A DNA stretch of 64,000 nucleotides from Pseudomonas brassicacearum. Its GTDB lineage: Bacteria; Pseudomonadota; Gammaproteobacteria; Pseudomonadales; Pseudomonadaceae. Within the stretch, counting starts at the first letter, position 1; every line of letters starts with the position of its first letter. Positions 24,017 through 34,000 of this stretch are shown piece after piece. The stretch is taken from the NCBI RefSeq assembly GCF_003732225.1, contig NZ_MOBJ01000009.1, positions 62,001 through 126,000 on the forward strand, read 5' to 3'. A program made the position numbers and the translations under genes. The notes beneath the pieces were generated by a model. That model worked only from the letters and a program-made list of their open reading frames with translations. It was not told where the DNA came from and made no database searches.

Positions 24017-25321
24017 CTAGCGCTGGTGAACGAGATTCCCCGCCGCATAAGTCTGCAGAACAGTCCGGTCATCCCCCAATGTCATCAGCACAAACAACGT
24101 CTCGGCGATGGTATTGGCTTGTTTCAGGCGATAGCTGAGCAGCGGTGTGGCGTTGTAGTCCAGCACCAGGAAGTCGGCGTCGGTGCCCGGGTGCAGGGTG
24201 CCGATCTTGTCTTCCAGACGCAGTGCGCGGGCGCCGCCGAGGGTCGCCAGGTACAGCGATTTGAACGGGCTCAGGCGTGCGCCTTGCAACTGCATGACTT
24301 TGTAGGCTTCGTTCAGGGTTTGCAGCAGCGAGAAGCTGGTGCCGCCGCCGACGTCAGTGCCCAGGCCCACGTTCAGGTTGTGCTTCTCGGCCATCGGCAG
24401 GTTGAACAGACCGCTGCCGAGGAAGAAGTTCGAGGTCGGGCAGAAAGCGATGGCCGAGCCGGTTTCAGCCAGGCGTGCGCACTCGTCGTCGCACAGGTGC
24501 ACGCCGTGCGCGAATACCGAGCGCTTGCCGAGCAATTTGTAGTGGTCGTAGACGTCCAGGTAACCCTTGCGCTCCGGGAACAGCTCCTTGACCCATTCGA
24601 CTTCCTGCAGGTTTTCACTGATGTGAGTCTGCATGTACAGGTCGGGGTATTCGCTGAGCAACTGGCCGGCGAGGGTCAACTGTTCCGGGGTGCTGGTCGG
24701 TGCAAAACGTGGCGTCACCGCATAGTGCAGGCGGCTCTTGCCGTGCCAGCGTTCGATCAGTGCCTTGCTTTCGACGTAGCTGGATTCAGCGGTGTCGGTC
24801 AGGTAGTCCGGCGCGTTGCGGTCCATCATCACCTTGCCGGCGATCATCCGCAGGTCGAGCTTTTCGGCGGCTTCGAAGAACGAGTCCACCGATTGCGGGT
24901 GCACGCTGCCAAACACCAGTGCGGTGGTGGTGCCGTTGCGCAGCAGTTCCTTGATGAAAATGCCGGCGACTTCTTCGGCGTGGGCCTTATCGGCGAACTG
25001 GCTTTCGCACGGGAACGTGTAGGTGTTGAGCCAGTCCAGCAGTTGTTCGCCGTACGCGCCGACCATGCCGGTTTGCGGCAGGTGAATGTGCGTGTCGATG
25101 AAGCCAGGAGTGATCAGAGCGTCCTGATAATGAGTGATTTGAATGTCGGCGGGCAGACTGGCAAGCAGTTCGCTGGCGTGGCCGATGGCACTGATCTGGC
25201 CGTTTTCAGTCACCAGCAGGCCATCTTCGAAATACTCGTAAGAGGCTTCGATGCCAACCACGGCTGGGTCGGCGATGCTGTGCAGAATGGCGGCGCGGTA
25301 GGCTTTGCGAGTCAAAGGCAT
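24017..25321 (-). CDS. guaD: Guanine deaminase
   Basis: The 434-residue amidohydrolase converts guanine to xanthine, the substrate of the adjacent xanthine dehydrogenase. The metal-binding HxH is in FIDTHIHLPQTGMV, followed by HISENLQEV, FAHGVHLC and the GLGTDVGGGTSFS segment with the catalytic aspartate. It is the last gene of the xdhA-xdhB-xdhC-guaD series, starting 23 bases after xdhC. Confidence 0.95.
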   Translation of the reverse strand: MPLTRKAYRAAILHSIADPAVVGIEASYEYFEDGLLVTENGQISAIGHASELLASLPADIQITHYQDALITPGFIDTHIHLPQTGMVGAYGEQLLDWLNTYTFPCESQFADKAHAEEVAGIFIKELLRNGTTTALVFGSVHPQSVDSFFEAAEKLDLRMIAGKVMMDRNAPDYLTDTAESSYVESKALIERWHGKSRLHYAVTPRFAPTSTPEQLTLAGQLLSEYPDLYMQTHISENLQEVEWVKELFPERKGYLDVYDHYKLLGKRSVFAHGVHLCDDECARLAETGSAIAFCPTSNFFLGSGLFNLPMAEKHNLNVGLGTDVGGGTSFSLLQTLNEAYKVMQLQGARLSPFKSLYLATLGGARALRLEDKIGTLHPGTDADFLVLDYNATPLLSYRLKQANTIAETLFVLMTLGDDRTVLQTYAAGNLVHQR

Positions 25322-25344
25322 TGTTGTTCTCGGTTCGTGGCTTT

Positions 25345-26187
25345 TTAGTTCGAAGCGTGGCTGCGGCGTGAGGCGGGCAGCAGTTTGGCAATAGGTTCGG
25401 CTTTCGCGGTGTGCTGGCCGAAATTCGCGTTATAGGTGGCGATGATTTCACCGGCGATGGAAATGGCGATTTCCACCGGCAATTTACCTTTGACCTCGCC
25501 CAGCCCCATCGGGCAGCGCATGCGTTGCAGCACGGCGTTGTCGAAGCCGCGCTCGCGCAGGCGGTGTTCGAACTTCACCCGTTTGGTCTTCGAGCCGATC
25601 AGGCCGAAGTAGGCGAAGTCGTTGCGCTTGAGGATCGCCGCGGTCAGTTCCAGGTCGAGCTGGTGATTGTGGGTCATGACGATGCAGTAACTGCCAGCGG
25701 GCAGGTCGTCGATTTCGTCCACCGGTTCTTCGGCGACGATTTTACGCACGCCATGGGGGATCTGTTCGGGGAACTCCGCTTCCCGCGAATCGATCCAGCG
25801 CACGCGGCAGGGCAGGCTGGCCAGCAACGGCACCAGCGCCCGACCGACGTGGCCGGCGCCGAATACGGCGATCTGCGCTTGCACCTGGCCCATGGGTTCG
25901 AACAGCAACACGGTGACGCCGCCGCAGCATTGACCCAGGCTGGCGCCGAGGGTGAAACGCTCCAGATGGGTGTCCTGTTTGCCGCTGGCAAGCATCTCCC
26001 GTGCGACCTGCATCGCCTTGTATTCCAGATGCCCGCCACCAATGGTATCGAACGCCTGCGTGGCGCTGATGACCATCTTCGAACCGGCATTGCGCGGCGT
26101 TGAGCCGAGCTCTTCGATGATGGTCACCAACACGCAGGGTTCACCCTGGGTTTGCAGGTCGGCGAGGGCGTCGATCCAGTTGTACAT
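25345..26187 (-). CDS. xdhC: Xanthine dehydrogenase accessory protein XdhC
   Basis: The 280-residue protein binds and sulfurates the molybdenum cofactor before insertion into XdhB. Conserved parts seen are EELGSTPRNAGSKMVIS near the N-terminus, GQCCGGVTVLLFEP, and a Rossmann-like IAVFGAGHVGRALVPLLASL, then IVMTHNHQLD. It lies between xdhB (129 bases upstream, with a REPIN in the gap) and guaD. Confidence 0.93.
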   Translation of the reverse strand: MYNWIDALADLQTQGEPCVLVTIIEELGSTPRNAGSKMVISATQAFDTIGGGHLEYKAMQVAREMLASGKQDTHLERFTLGASLGQCCGGVTVLLFEPMGQVQAQIAVFGAGHVGRALVPLLASLPCRVRWIDSREAEFPEQIPHGVRKIVAEEPVDEIDDLPAGSYCIVMTHNHQLDLELTAAILKRNDFAYFGLIGSKTKRVKFEHRLRERGFDNAVLQRMRCPMGLGEVKGKLPVEIAISIAGEIIATYNANFGQHTAKAEPIAKLLPASRRSHASN

Positions 26188-26225
26188 GTTTTCACCCCTA
26201 CAACATTGTTGTCTGTTCGGGCCTC

Positions 26226-26300
26226 ATCGCGAGCAAGCTCGCTCCCACATTAGATCTGCGTCGTGCATAGATCTCCTGTGGGAGCGAGCTTGCTCGCGAT
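26226..26300. repeat. REPIN (family 1) inside the xdh operon
   Basis: Inverted pair of the family core in the gap between xdhB and xdhC, which are transcribed in the same direction. Confidence 0.95.
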
Positions 26301-26316
26301 GGCCGCGACGCGGTCG

Positions 26317-28716
26317 TTACAGCGAAGCGAGCTCAGCCTCGGCTGCTACGGCTTTCGAAGCCTTCAACTGGCGCATTTGCTCACACCCCCACAACACCCG
26401 CTCCGGTGTGGCGGGTGCGTCGATTTTTGGTTGATGTTTGTAATCGCCCAGGCTGGCCACCGCATCCTTGATCGCACACCAGGCGGCGATGCCGAGCATG
26501 AACGGCGGTTCGCCCACGGCCTTGGAATGGAACACCGTGTCTTCCGGGTTCTTGCGGTTTTCCACCAGCTTCACGCGCAAATCCAGCGGCATGTCGGCGA
26601 CTGCCGGGATCTTGTAGCTGGCCGGGCCGTTGGTCATCAGTTTGCCTTTGGCGTTCCACACCAGCTCTTCCATGGTCAGCCAGCCCATGCCCTGGATGAA
26701 GCCTCCCTCGACCTGACCCATGTCGATGGCCGGGTTCAGCGAGGCGCCGACGTCATGCAGGATGTCGGTACGGAGCATTTTGTATTCGCCGGTCAGGGTG
26801 TCGACAATCACCTCGGCGCAGGCTGCGCCAAAAGCGAAGTAGTAGAACGGCCGACCGCGTGCCTGGCTACGGTCGTAGTAGATTTTCGGGGTCTTGTAGA
26901 AGCCGGTGCTGGACAGCGACACCTGAGCGAAATAGGCCTGCTGGATCAGCTCTTCGAAGGTCAGGATGTGATCGCGAACCCGCACGTGGCCGTTGTGAAA
27001 TTCCACGTCTTCTTCGCTGACCGCAAACTTGCGCGCGGCAAATTCCACCAGGCGTTGCTTGATGATTTCAGCGGCATTTTGCGCAGCCTTGCCGTTCAGG
27101 TCGGCACCGCTGGACGCGGCGGTCGGCGAGGTGTTCGGGACCTTGTCGGTGTTGGTCGCGGTGATCTGAACGCGGTCGATTTCAACCTGGAACACTTCGG
27201 CCACGACTTGTGCGACTTTGACGTTCAAACCCTGGCCCATTTCGGTGCCGCCGTGGTTCAGGTGGATGCTGCCGTCGGTGTAGACGTGAATCAGCGCACC
27301 GGCCTGGTTGAGGAAGCTGGCGGTGAAGGAAATACCGAATTTCACCGGGGTCAGCGCCAGGCCTTTTTTCAGGATCGGGCTGTTGGCGTTGTAGCGCCGG
27401 ATTGCTTCGCGGCGTTCGGCGTACTGGCTGCTTTCTTCCAGCTCGGCGGTTATTTCCTCGAGCATGTTGTGCTCGACGGTCTGGTAGTAATGGGTGACGT
27501 TGCGCTCGGTCTTGCCGTAGTAGTTGGCCTTGCGCACGGCCAGTGGATCAAGGGCCAGATGACGGGCGATGGCGTCCATCACTTCTTCGATGGCGACCAT
27601 CCCTTGTGGGCCGCCAAAGCCGCGATAGGCGGTGTTCGACGCGGTGTTGGTCTTGCAGCGGTGACCGTTGATGGTTGCGTCGCCCAGGTAGTACGAGTTG
27701 TCCGAGTGGAACATCGCCCGGTCAACGATCGACGCCGACAGGTCGGGTGAACAACCGCAGTTGCCCGCCAGTTCCAGCTGAATGCCGTGCAGGCGCCCGG
27801 TGTTGTCGAAGCCCACATCGTATTCAATGTAGAACGGGTGACGTTTGCCGGTCATCAGCATGTCTTCGACCCGTGGCAGACGCATTTTGGTCGGCTGCCC
27901 GGTCAGGTGCGCGATCACTGCACAGAGACAGGCGGGGCTCGCGGCCTGGGTTTCCTTGCCGCCGAAACCACCGCCCATGCGACGCATGTCGACGACGATT
28001 TTGTTCATCGACACGTCGAGCACTTCCGCCACCAGTTTCTGCACTTCGGTGGGGTTCTGGGTCGAGCAGTAGACGATCATGCCGCCGTCTTCGGTCGGCA
28101 TCACCGAAGAGATCTGGGTTTCGAGATAGAAGTGTTCCTGGCCGCCGATGTGCAGCGTGCCTTGAATCCGGTGCTCTGCGGTCGCCAGCGCAGTGGCCGA
28201 ATCGCCGCGTTTGTGGGTGTGGCTATCCAGCACGAAGTGGCGTTTGCGCAGGGCTTCGACCACGTCGAGCACCGGCTCCAGATCTTCGTATTCGATGATC
28301 GCCGCCATGGCTGCTTTGCGTGCGGTTTCCAGGTCTTTTGCGGCCACCGCGAGCACCGGTTGACCGACGAATTGCACATCATCGATGGCCAGCAACGGAT
28401 CGCCCGGCAACAACGGGCCGATGTCTTTCAGGCCCGGCACATCTTCGTGGGTAATGGCGATGCGCACGCCTTCAAAGGCGTAGCAGGGCTGGGTGTCGAT
28501 GCTGATGATTTTCGCGTGGGCACGGTCCGAAAGCCGCGCGTAAACGTGCAACTGATTGGGGAATTCCAGTCGATCGTCGATGTACTGCGCTTCACCAGAC
28601 ACATGCTTGTCGGCGCTGTCGTGCTTGACGCTGCGACCGACACCGGTGGTCAGGTCTTTGGCAAACAACTCGGCCAGTTCGGCTTGGGTCTTTTCGACTT
28701 TGTGATGGTTAGACAT
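26317..28716 (-). CDS. xdhB: Xanthine dehydrogenase, molybdopterin-binding subunit
   Basis: The 799-residue large subunit carries the molybdenum site that hydroxylates hypoxanthine and xanthine to urate. Residues ~20-130 form the aldehyde-oxidase-type a/b hammerhead region; cofactor-binding segments include RMGGGFGGKE, YRGFGGPQGM, LNHGGTEMGQGL and TAASSGADLNG. The active-site glutamate is expected in AVGEPPFMLG near residue 735. Its start overlaps the xdhA stop by 8 bases. Confidence 0.95.
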   Translation of the reverse strand: MSNHHKVEKTQAELAELFAKDLTTGVGRSVKHDSADKHVSGEAQYIDDRLEFPNQLHVYARLSDRAHAKIISIDTQPCYAFEGVRIAITHEDVPGLKDIGPLLPGDPLLAIDDVQFVGQPVLAVAAKDLETARKAAMAAIIEYEDLEPVLDVVEALRKRHFVLDSHTHKRGDSATALATAEHRIQGTLHIGGQEHFYLETQISSVMPTEDGGMIVYCSTQNPTEVQKLVAEVLDVSMNKIVVDMRRMGGGFGGKETQAASPACLCAVIAHLTGQPTKMRLPRVEDMLMTGKRHPFYIEYDVGFDNTGRLHGIQLELAGNCGCSPDLSASIVDRAMFHSDNSYYLGDATINGHRCKTNTASNTAYRGFGGPQGMVAIEEVMDAIARHLALDPLAVRKANYYGKTERNVTHYYQTVEHNMLEEITAELEESSQYAERREAIRRYNANSPILKKGLALTPVKFGISFTASFLNQAGALIHVYTDGSIHLNHGGTEMGQGLNVKVAQVVAEVFQVEIDRVQITATNTDKVPNTSPTAASSGADLNGKAAQNAAEIIKQRLVEFAARKFAVSEEDVEFHNGHVRVRDHILTFEELIQQAYFAQVSLSSTGFYKTPKIYYDRSQARGRPFYYFAFGAACAEVIVDTLTGEYKMLRTDILHDVGASLNPAIDMGQVEGGFIQGMGWLTMEELVWNAKGKLMTNGPASYKIPAVADMPLDLRVKLVENRKNPEDTVFHSKAVGEPPFMLGIAAWCAIKDAVASLGDYKHQPKIDAPATPERVLWGCEQMRQLKASKAVAAEAELASL

Positions 28717-30163
28717 AAGCGGTCACCCGAGTTTCGATGTGCGGTGTTTGCAGTTCGATGAAGTATTTACGCAGCAGGTTCTGCGCGCTGAGCAGGCGGT
28801 ATTCCTTGCTTGCGCGGAAGTCCGAGAGTGGCGTGAAATCTTCTGCCAGGGCTGCGCAGGCGCGTTCCACTGTGGCGTTGCTCCACTGCGCGCCGAGCAG
28901 CGCGGCTTCGCAGCTCTTGGCGCGTTTTGGCGTCGCCGCCATGCCGCCGAAGGCAACGCGGGCGTCGGCGATCACGCCGTTTTCGATGCGCAGATTGAAC
29001 GCCGCGCAGACCGCGGAAATGTCATCGTCCAGACGCTTGGACACCTTGTAGGCGCGGAACAGTTGTTCGGCGCTGGCACGCGGCACGATGATTTTCTCGA
29101 TGAACTCGCTTTCCTGACGTGCGGTGACCCGGTAATCGATGAAATAGTCTTCCAGCGCCAGGGTGCGACGGGTCTCGCCTTTGCACAGAACGATCTGTGC
29201 GCCCAGAGCGATCAGCAGCGGTGGCGAGTCACCAATCGGCGAGGCGTTGCCAATGTTGCCGCCAAGGGTGCCCTGATTACGGATTTGCAAGGAGGCGAAA
29301 CGTTGCAGCAACTCGCCGAAGTCCGGGTACTCGGCCTCGAGGGCGTCGTAGCAGTCGGAGAGGGCGGTGGCGGCGCCGATTTCCAGGCGGTCGTCAAAGC
29401 GCTCGATGCGCTTCATTTCTGCAACGTTGCCAACGTAGATCATCACCGGCAGCGTGCGGTGGAATTGGGTGACTTCCAGTGCCAGGTCGGTGCCGCCGGC
29501 CAACAGCCTGGCTTGCGGATAGGCGTCATAGAGATCAGCGAGATCGGCGACGGTCAGCGGCACCAGGCAGCGTTTGTCACCGCTGTTCAGTTCACCGGTG
29601 TCGGTCGGCGCGATGGCTTTCAGGCGAGCGATGGTTTCGGCTTCGCGGGCATCGAACTGGTCTGGCTGTTTGGCGCAGCACACTTGTTCGGCGGCGGCGA
29701 GGATCGGGCGGTAGCCGGTGCAGCGGCAGAGGTTGCCGGCGAGGGCTTCGTGGGCCTTATGGGAATCGGCGTGATCGCTGTTTTTCTGCAAGGCGAACAG
29801 CGACATGACGAAGCCCGGAGTGCAGAAGCCGCACTGCGAGCCGTGGCACTCGACCATGGCTTTTTGCACGCTGTGCAGCTCGCCCTGGTGTTTGAGGTCT
29901 TCGACGCTGATCAGCTGTTTGCCGTGCAGCGACGAAACAAACGTCAGGCACGAGTTGAGGCTGCGATAGCGAATGTGTTCGCGTCCGGTGTTGTCGGTCT
30001 GCAATTCGCCGACCACCACCGTGCACGCGCCACAGTCACCGCTGGCGCAACCTTCTTTGGTACCGGGTTTGCCCAAATGCTCGCGCAGATAGTTCAGCAC
30101 GGTCAGATTCGGGTCCAGGACGTGCTCGCTACGGAGTTCCTGGTTAAGTAAAAACTGGATCAC
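28709..30163 (-). CDS. xdhA: Xanthine dehydrogenase, [2Fe-2S]/FAD subunit
   Basis: The 484-residue small subunit passes electrons from the molybdenum site to NAD+. N-terminal ferredoxin-like [2Fe-2S] ligands are in GCASGDCGACTVV; the second cluster is in CHGSQCGFCTPGF and NLCRCTGYRPIL. The FAD domain starts with LLAGGTDLAL and includes GGNIGNASPIGDSPP. It is the first gene of the purine unit; a promoter with an overlapping palindrome is just upstream. Confidence 0.95.
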   Translation of the reverse strand: MIQFLLNQELRSEHVLDPNLTVLNYLREHLGKPGTKEGCASGDCGACTVVVGELQTDNTGREHIRYRSLNSCLTFVSSLHGKQLISVEDLKHQGELHSVQKAMVECHGSQCGFCTPGFVMSLFALQKNSDHADSHKAHEALAGNLCRCTGYRPILAAAEQVCCAKQPDQFDAREAETIARLKAIAPTDTGELNSGDKRCLVPLTVADLADLYDAYPQARLLAGGTDLALEVTQFHRTLPVMIYVGNVAEMKRIERFDDRLEIGAATALSDCYDALEAEYPDFGELLQRFASLQIRNQGTLGGNIGNASPIGDSPPLLIALGAQIVLCKGETRRTLALEDYFIDYRVTARQESEFIEKIIVPRASAEQLFRAYKVSKRLDDDISAVCAAFNLRIENGVIADARVAFGGMAATPKRAKSCEAALLGAQWSNATVERACAALAEDFTPLSDFRASKEYRLLSAQNLLRKYFIELQTPHIETRVTAYV

Positions 30164-30204
30164 GGAAGGCCTCGCAGACTCATTATTGTTGTTAACCGAC
30201 TTGA

Positions 30205-30249
30205 ACCTGAATTTATCAGGTCTGACTTTTCGGTCAATGATTTTTTGAC
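30205..30249 (-). promoter_or_regulatory. xdhA promoter with overlapping palindromic operator
   Basis: On the minus strand TTGACC (30237-30232) and TAAATT (30215-30210) are spaced by 16 bases. The perfect inverted repeat ACCTGA-N5-TCAGGT (30205-30221) covers the -10, and a second inverted repeat GTCAA-N7-TTGAC (30233-30249) covers the -35. This is the layout of a repressor site. The regulator is not known; the two GntR proteins of this cluster are candidates. Confidence 0.6.
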
Positions 30250-30430
30250 TTAAGGGTCAGGAAAATCGCTTTTGCCGATCAACAGTAGCTTCTTTCATTA
30301 TTGACCCTCTCGGGATACCTCGCTTTTTGCTTGAATCGTGCCAAATTCCGCTGGCTGGGCCCTGCGCCATCACCCATCAAGTGCGCTACACTGCGCCGCT
30401 TGTGCAGATCGAAGAGTTTGAAGGAAAACC

Positions 30431-31090
30431 ATGACGTTCAAGGCGCCGGATAGCCTCGCCGAGCAAATCGCTCACCACCTCGCCGAACGCATCATTCGCG
30501 GCGACCTCAAGCCGGGAGAGCGCATCCAGGAACAGAAGGTCACGCTGGCCCTCAATGTCAGCCGCGGCTCGGTTCGCGAAGCCTTGCTGATCCTTGAACG
30601 CCGGCACCTGATCGCCATCCTGCCGCGTCGTGGCGCCCACGTGACCGAACTCACCGCGCACAAGGTGCAGAGCCTGTGTACGCTGATGAGTGAGCTTTAC
30701 ATTCTGCTCGGCAATTCGGTGGCCAATGGCTGGTCGGTTCAGGCCGACATGGCGCCGTTCCTGCAAATCCAGCAGCGCTTGAGCGCCAGTTACGAGCGTC
30801 AGGACATCCGCGCCTTTGTCGAGGACAGCTTCAACGTGATGCGGGCGGCGTATCCATTCGCCAATAACCCGTACTTGCAGGAAACCGTCGAGAACCTGCA
30901 GCCAGCCATGAGCCGCGCGTATTTTCTTGCTCTGGAACAGCGCAAGGCCGAAATGAGCGAGTTCCTCGAACTGTTCGAGCGCTTGCTCGCGGCCGTGCTG
31001 GCCCGTGATCTGCCAGAGATTCGTATCGTGCTCTCGGCCTATGCCCGGCGCAGTTGCGATCTGGTGCTGTCTGCCTTGCCGGCGGCCTGA
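30431..31090 (+). CDS. GntR family transcriptional regulator
   Basis: The 219-residue protein has a winged-helix N-terminus (LAEQIAHHLAERIIRGDLKPGERIQEQKV, NVSRGSVREALLILERRHLI) and an FCD-like helical C-terminus. It is divergent from xdhA, which suggests control of purine catabolism. Its stop is only two bases from the smc start, so smc translation may be coupled to it. I recall the same gntR-smc order in P. aeruginosa. Confidence 0.88.
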   Translation: MTFKAPDSLAEQIAHHLAERIIRGDLKPGERIQEQKVTLALNVSRGSVREALLILERRHLIAILPRRGAHVTELTAHKVQSLCTLMSELYILLGNSVANGWSVQADMAPFLQIQQRLSASYERQDIRAFVEDSFNVMRAAYPFANNPYLQETVENLQPAMSRAYFLALEQRKAEMSEFLELFERLLAAVLARDLPEIRIVLSAYARRSCDLVLSALPAA

Positions 31091-31092
31091 GC

Positions 31093-34000
31093 ATGCGGCT
31101 CAAGTGCATCAAACTGGCGGGGTTCAAATCCTTCGTCGACCCGACCACGGTGAACTTCCCCAGTAACATGGCGGCGGTGGTCGGGCCCAATGGTTGCGGC
31201 AAGTCGAATATCATTGACGCCGTACGTTGGGTGATGGGCGAGAGCTCGGCAAAGAACTTGCGCGGCGAGTCGATGACCGACGTCATCTTCAACGGTTCCA
31301 CCAGCCGCAAGCCGGTGAGCCAGGCGAGCATCGAGCTGGTGTTCGACAACTCCGATGGCACGCTGATTGGTGAGTACGCGGCCTACGCGGAAATCTCCAT
31401 TCGCCGCAAAGTCACCCGCGACAGCCAGACCACTTATTACCTCAACGGCACCAAATGCCGTCGCCGCGATATCACCGACATTTTTCTCGGTACCGGCCTG
31501 GGCCCGCGCAGCTACTCGATCATCGAACAGGGGATGATCTCCAAGCTGATCGAGTCCAAGCCCGAAGACCTGCGCAACTTCATCGAAGAAGCGGCGGGGA
31601 TCTCCAAGTACAAGGAGCGCCGGCGCGAGACCGAAAACCGCATTCGTCGCACCCATGAAAACCTCGCGCGCCTGACCGACCTGCGTGATGAGCTGGAACG
31701 TCAGCTCGAACGCTTGCATCGTCAGGCCCAGGCCGCCGAGAAGTATCAGGAATACAAAGCTGAAGAGCGTCAGCTCAAGGCTCAGCTGTCGGCGTTGCGC
31801 TGGCAGGCATTGAACGAACAGGTTGGTCAGCGCGAAGCGATCATCGGCAACCAGGAGATCAGTTTCGAAGCCCTGGTCGCTGAACAGCGTAACGCCGATG
31901 CGAGCATCGAACGGCTGCGTGACGGTCATCACGATCTGTCCGAACGCTTCAATCTGGTGCAGGGGCGTTTCTATTCGGTCGGCGGCGACATCGCCCGGGT
32001 CGAGCAGAGCATCCAGCACGGCCAGCAGCGTTTGCGTCAGTTGCAGGACGATCTCAAGGAAGCCGAGCGTTCGCGCCTGGAAACCGAGTCGCACCTGGGC
32101 CACGACCGCACCTTGTTGGCGACCCTCGGCGAAGAGCTGGACATGCTCACCCCCGAGCAGGAAGTCACCAGCGCCGCCGCTGAAGAAGCCGCCGCCGCGC
32201 TGGAAGAATCCGAAACCACCATGCACGGCTGGCAGGAGCAGTGGGACAGTTTCAACCTGCGCTCGGCCGAGCCACGGCGTCAGGCCGAAGTCCAGCAGTC
32301 GCGCATCCAGCAGCTGGAAACCAGCATGGAGCGCCTGGCCGAACGTCAACGTCGCTTGGCCGAAGAGCGCGACCTGCTCTCGGCTGACCCGGAAGACGCA
32401 GCGATCCTGGATCTCAACGAACAACTCGCCGCCAGTGAAGCGACCCTCGAAGATTTGCAGGCCAGCGAAGAAGCGCAGGTCGAGCGGCTTGAGCAGTTGC
32501 GTCAAGAGCTGCAACTGGCCCTGCAAAACCAGCAGCAGGCGCAGGGCGACTTGCAACGACTCAACGGACGCTTGGCCTCGCTGGAGGCGTTGCAGCAAGC
32601 GGCGCTCGACCCGGGCACCGGCGCCGCCGAGTGGTTGCGCGAGCAGCATCTGGCCGAGCGTCCACGTCTGGCCGAAGGTTTGAAGGTTGAAGCGGGTTGG
32701 GAGCTGGCGGTGGAAACCGTGCTCGGCGCCGACCTGCAAGCGGTGCTGGTCGACGACTTCGCGGGCTTCGATCTGTCCGGGTTTGCCCAGGGCGATTTGC
32801 GCTTGCTCAGCCCGGCCAGCGACGGTGTGCGGATCCCTGGCAGTCTGCTCGACAAGGTCGAGGCGCAGATCGATCTGTCGCCGTGGCTGGGGCAGGTCAA
32901 ACCGGTGGAAAGTCTCGAACAGGCGTTAACGCTGCGTGGCCAGTTGTCGGTCGGCGAAAGCCTGATCAGCCGTGACGGCTACTGGGTCGGGCGGCACTTT
33001 TTGCGGGTGCGCCGCGCGAGTGAAGCCGAGAGCGGCATGTTGGCGCGTGGCCAGGAAATCCAGCGTCTGGGGCTGGAGCGTGAAGAGCGTGAAGCGACCG
33101 TAGAGACGTTGGAAACCACCTTGCAAAACCTGCGCGCCCAACAGCGTCAGCAAGAGAATGGCCGCGAACACCTGCGCCGTTTGCTGCAAGACGAGGCGCG
33201 CCAGCAGGGCGAATTGAAAGCTCAGCTGTCCGCCGGTAAAGCCAAGGCCGAGCAACTGACGTTGCGTCGTACACGTCTCGATGAAGAACTTGGCGAGTTG
33301 AGTGAACAGCGCGCGCTGGAACACGAACAGGTTGGCGAGTCGCGCCTGCAATTGCAGGAAGCTCTCGACAGCATGGCGATCGACACCGAGCAGCGCGAGT
33401 TACTGCTGGCTCAGCGCGACAGCTTGCGCGAGCGCCTTGATCGAGTGCGGCAGGAAGCCCGTCAGCATAAAGACCACGCGCACCAGTTGGCGGTGCGTCT
33501 GGGCTCGCTCAAGGCGCAACACGATTCAACCCGTCAGGCGCTGGAACGGCTGGAATTGCAGTCCGAGCGTCTGACTGAAAAGCGCGAACAGCTCAGCCTC
33601 AATCTGGAGGAGGGCGAAGCGCCGCTGGAAGAGTTGCGGCTCAAGCTTGAAGAATTGCTCGACAAGCGCATGAGTGTCGACGAAGAGCTGAGAACCGCGC
33701 AGATTGCCCTGGAGGATGCCGACCGCGAACTGCGTGACGCCGAGAAGCGCCGCAGTCAGGCCGAGCAGCAATCACAGTTGATCCGTGGTCAACTGGAACA
33801 ACAGCGCATGGAATGGCAGGCGCTGACCGTGCGCCGCAAAACCTTGCAGGATCAATTGCTCGAAGACGGCTATGACCTGCACGGGGTGCTCGCCACGCTG
33901 GTGGCTGAGGCTAACGAAAAGGAAGCCGAAGAAGAACTCGAACGCATTGCCGCACGAATTCAGCGACTGGGTGCGATCAACCTCGCGGCCATCGACGAGT

